A stretch of 8,519 bases of DNA from an uncultured Cyanobium sp. (GTDB lineage: Bacteria > Cyanobacteriota > Cyanobacteriia > PCC-6307 > Cyanobiaceae), in the NCBI GenBank assembly GCA_937919075.1, contig CALFOF010000181.1, positions 1 to 8,519 on the forward strand, given 5' to 3'. Made by a program: the position numbers and the translations under genes. The notes beneath the pieces are model-generated. The model had not been told where the DNA came from and did not search any database. It saw only the letters and a program-made list of their open reading frames with translations. Every line of letters starts with the position of its first letter. Within the stretch, counting starts at the first letter, position 1. Shown piece after piece: positions 7,614 to 8,519 of this stretch.

Positions 7614-7834
7614 TTGACGGCCATCAAGGCGGTTGAGATCCTGCGTGTCTGGGCCGTGGCGCTGCTGCTCAGCGGCCTGATGGTGGCGGCCGGCCACCGC
7701 TGGCCCGCGCCGCTCACGCCCACCCCGGCGGCCATCTGGGCGCTGCTGCTGGTGCCCCCGCTGCTGATGGGGTTCTGGATCGCCCGCCGCTGGGGGAGAA
7801 TCCAGCAAGCGGATCCAAGCGAGGCACGGAGCGA

Positions 7835-7838
<4 letters not shown>
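7614..7838 (+). CDS. Small two-helix membrane protein of unknown function, coupled to argG
   Basis: From the TTG at 7614 this is a 74-residue protein with a short amphipathic start ([10 protein letters not shown]), a first hydrophobic helix (about [15 protein letters not shown]), a Pro-rich loop ([12 protein letters not shown]) and a second helix (about [18 protein letters not shown]), then a basic RRWGR and a polar tail ending in ARSE. Positive charges flanking the second helix suggest both termini are cytoplasmic. The frame is open back to an ATG at 7521, but the 31 codons between them include AGA, TCA and AAA, unlike the GC-ending codons that follow, so I read that part as the intergenic region shared with DUF3134. 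The stop overlaps the argG start as ATGA, which indicates one transcript and possible translational coupling. I do not recognise a named family. Confidence 0.65.

Positions 7839-8519
<681 letters not shown>

Overview
The window is GC-rich, densely packed chromosomal DNA from a cyanobacterium. It is most likely an alpha-cyanobacterium of the Cyanobium / high-GC Synechococcus group. The inference rests on gene content read from the translations: a DUF1400-type alpha/beta hydrolase, a DUF3134 protein (a family known to me only from cyanobacteria), a PurT and an ArgG whose wording matches picocyanobacterial versions, and an 80-residue protein that resembles small conserved Synechococcus proteins. 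No perfect copy of the HIP1 palindrome GCGATCGC was found by eye, which fits picocyanobacteria better than many beta-cyanobacteria. No database search was possible.

Layout, left to right. (1) Bases 1-1597, plus strand: the C-terminal half of uvrA, the damage-recognition ATPase of nucleotide excision repair, cut by the window edge. (2) About 1665-3206, plus: a probably exported DUF1400/alpha-beta hydrolase with a complete Ser-Asp-His triad. (3) 3238-4284, minus: an LCP (LytR-CpsA-Psr) cell-envelope glycopolymer transferase. (4) 4335-5531, minus: purT, formate-dependent GAR transformylase, directly upstream of the LCP gene. (5) About 5545-5781, plus: a short membrane protein divergent from purT. 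(6) 5791-6033, minus: an 80-residue soluble protein of unknown function, tail-to-tail with the previous gene. (7) 6119-7207, minus: mraY, the lipid I synthase of peptidoglycan synthesis. (8) 7267-7518, minus: a DUF3134 acidic protein. (9) 7614-7838, plus: a second short membrane protein. (10) 7835-8519, plus: the first 228 codons of argG (argininosuccinate synthase), overlapping the preceding stop by ATGA and cut by the right edge.

Functionally this is mainly housekeeping: DNA repair, purine and arginine synthesis, and two cell-wall steps (MraY makes lipid I in the membrane; LCP proteins attach glycopolymers to finished wall or envelope). Likely transcription units are purT-LCP (minus), DUF3134-mraY and perhaps the 80-residue gene (minus), and the small membrane gene with argG (plus). 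Two divergent junctions, at about 5532-5610 and 7519-7613, are the natural promoter regions. No gene-free stretch exceeds 300 bases. I saw no tRNA, rRNA, CRISPR array, insertion sequence, prophage or defence gene, and nothing that looks like a new multi-gene system. The points worth a second look are small: several TTG or ambiguous starts, a tandem-repeat insertion in purT, two uncharacterised membrane peptides, and the exported hydrolase.
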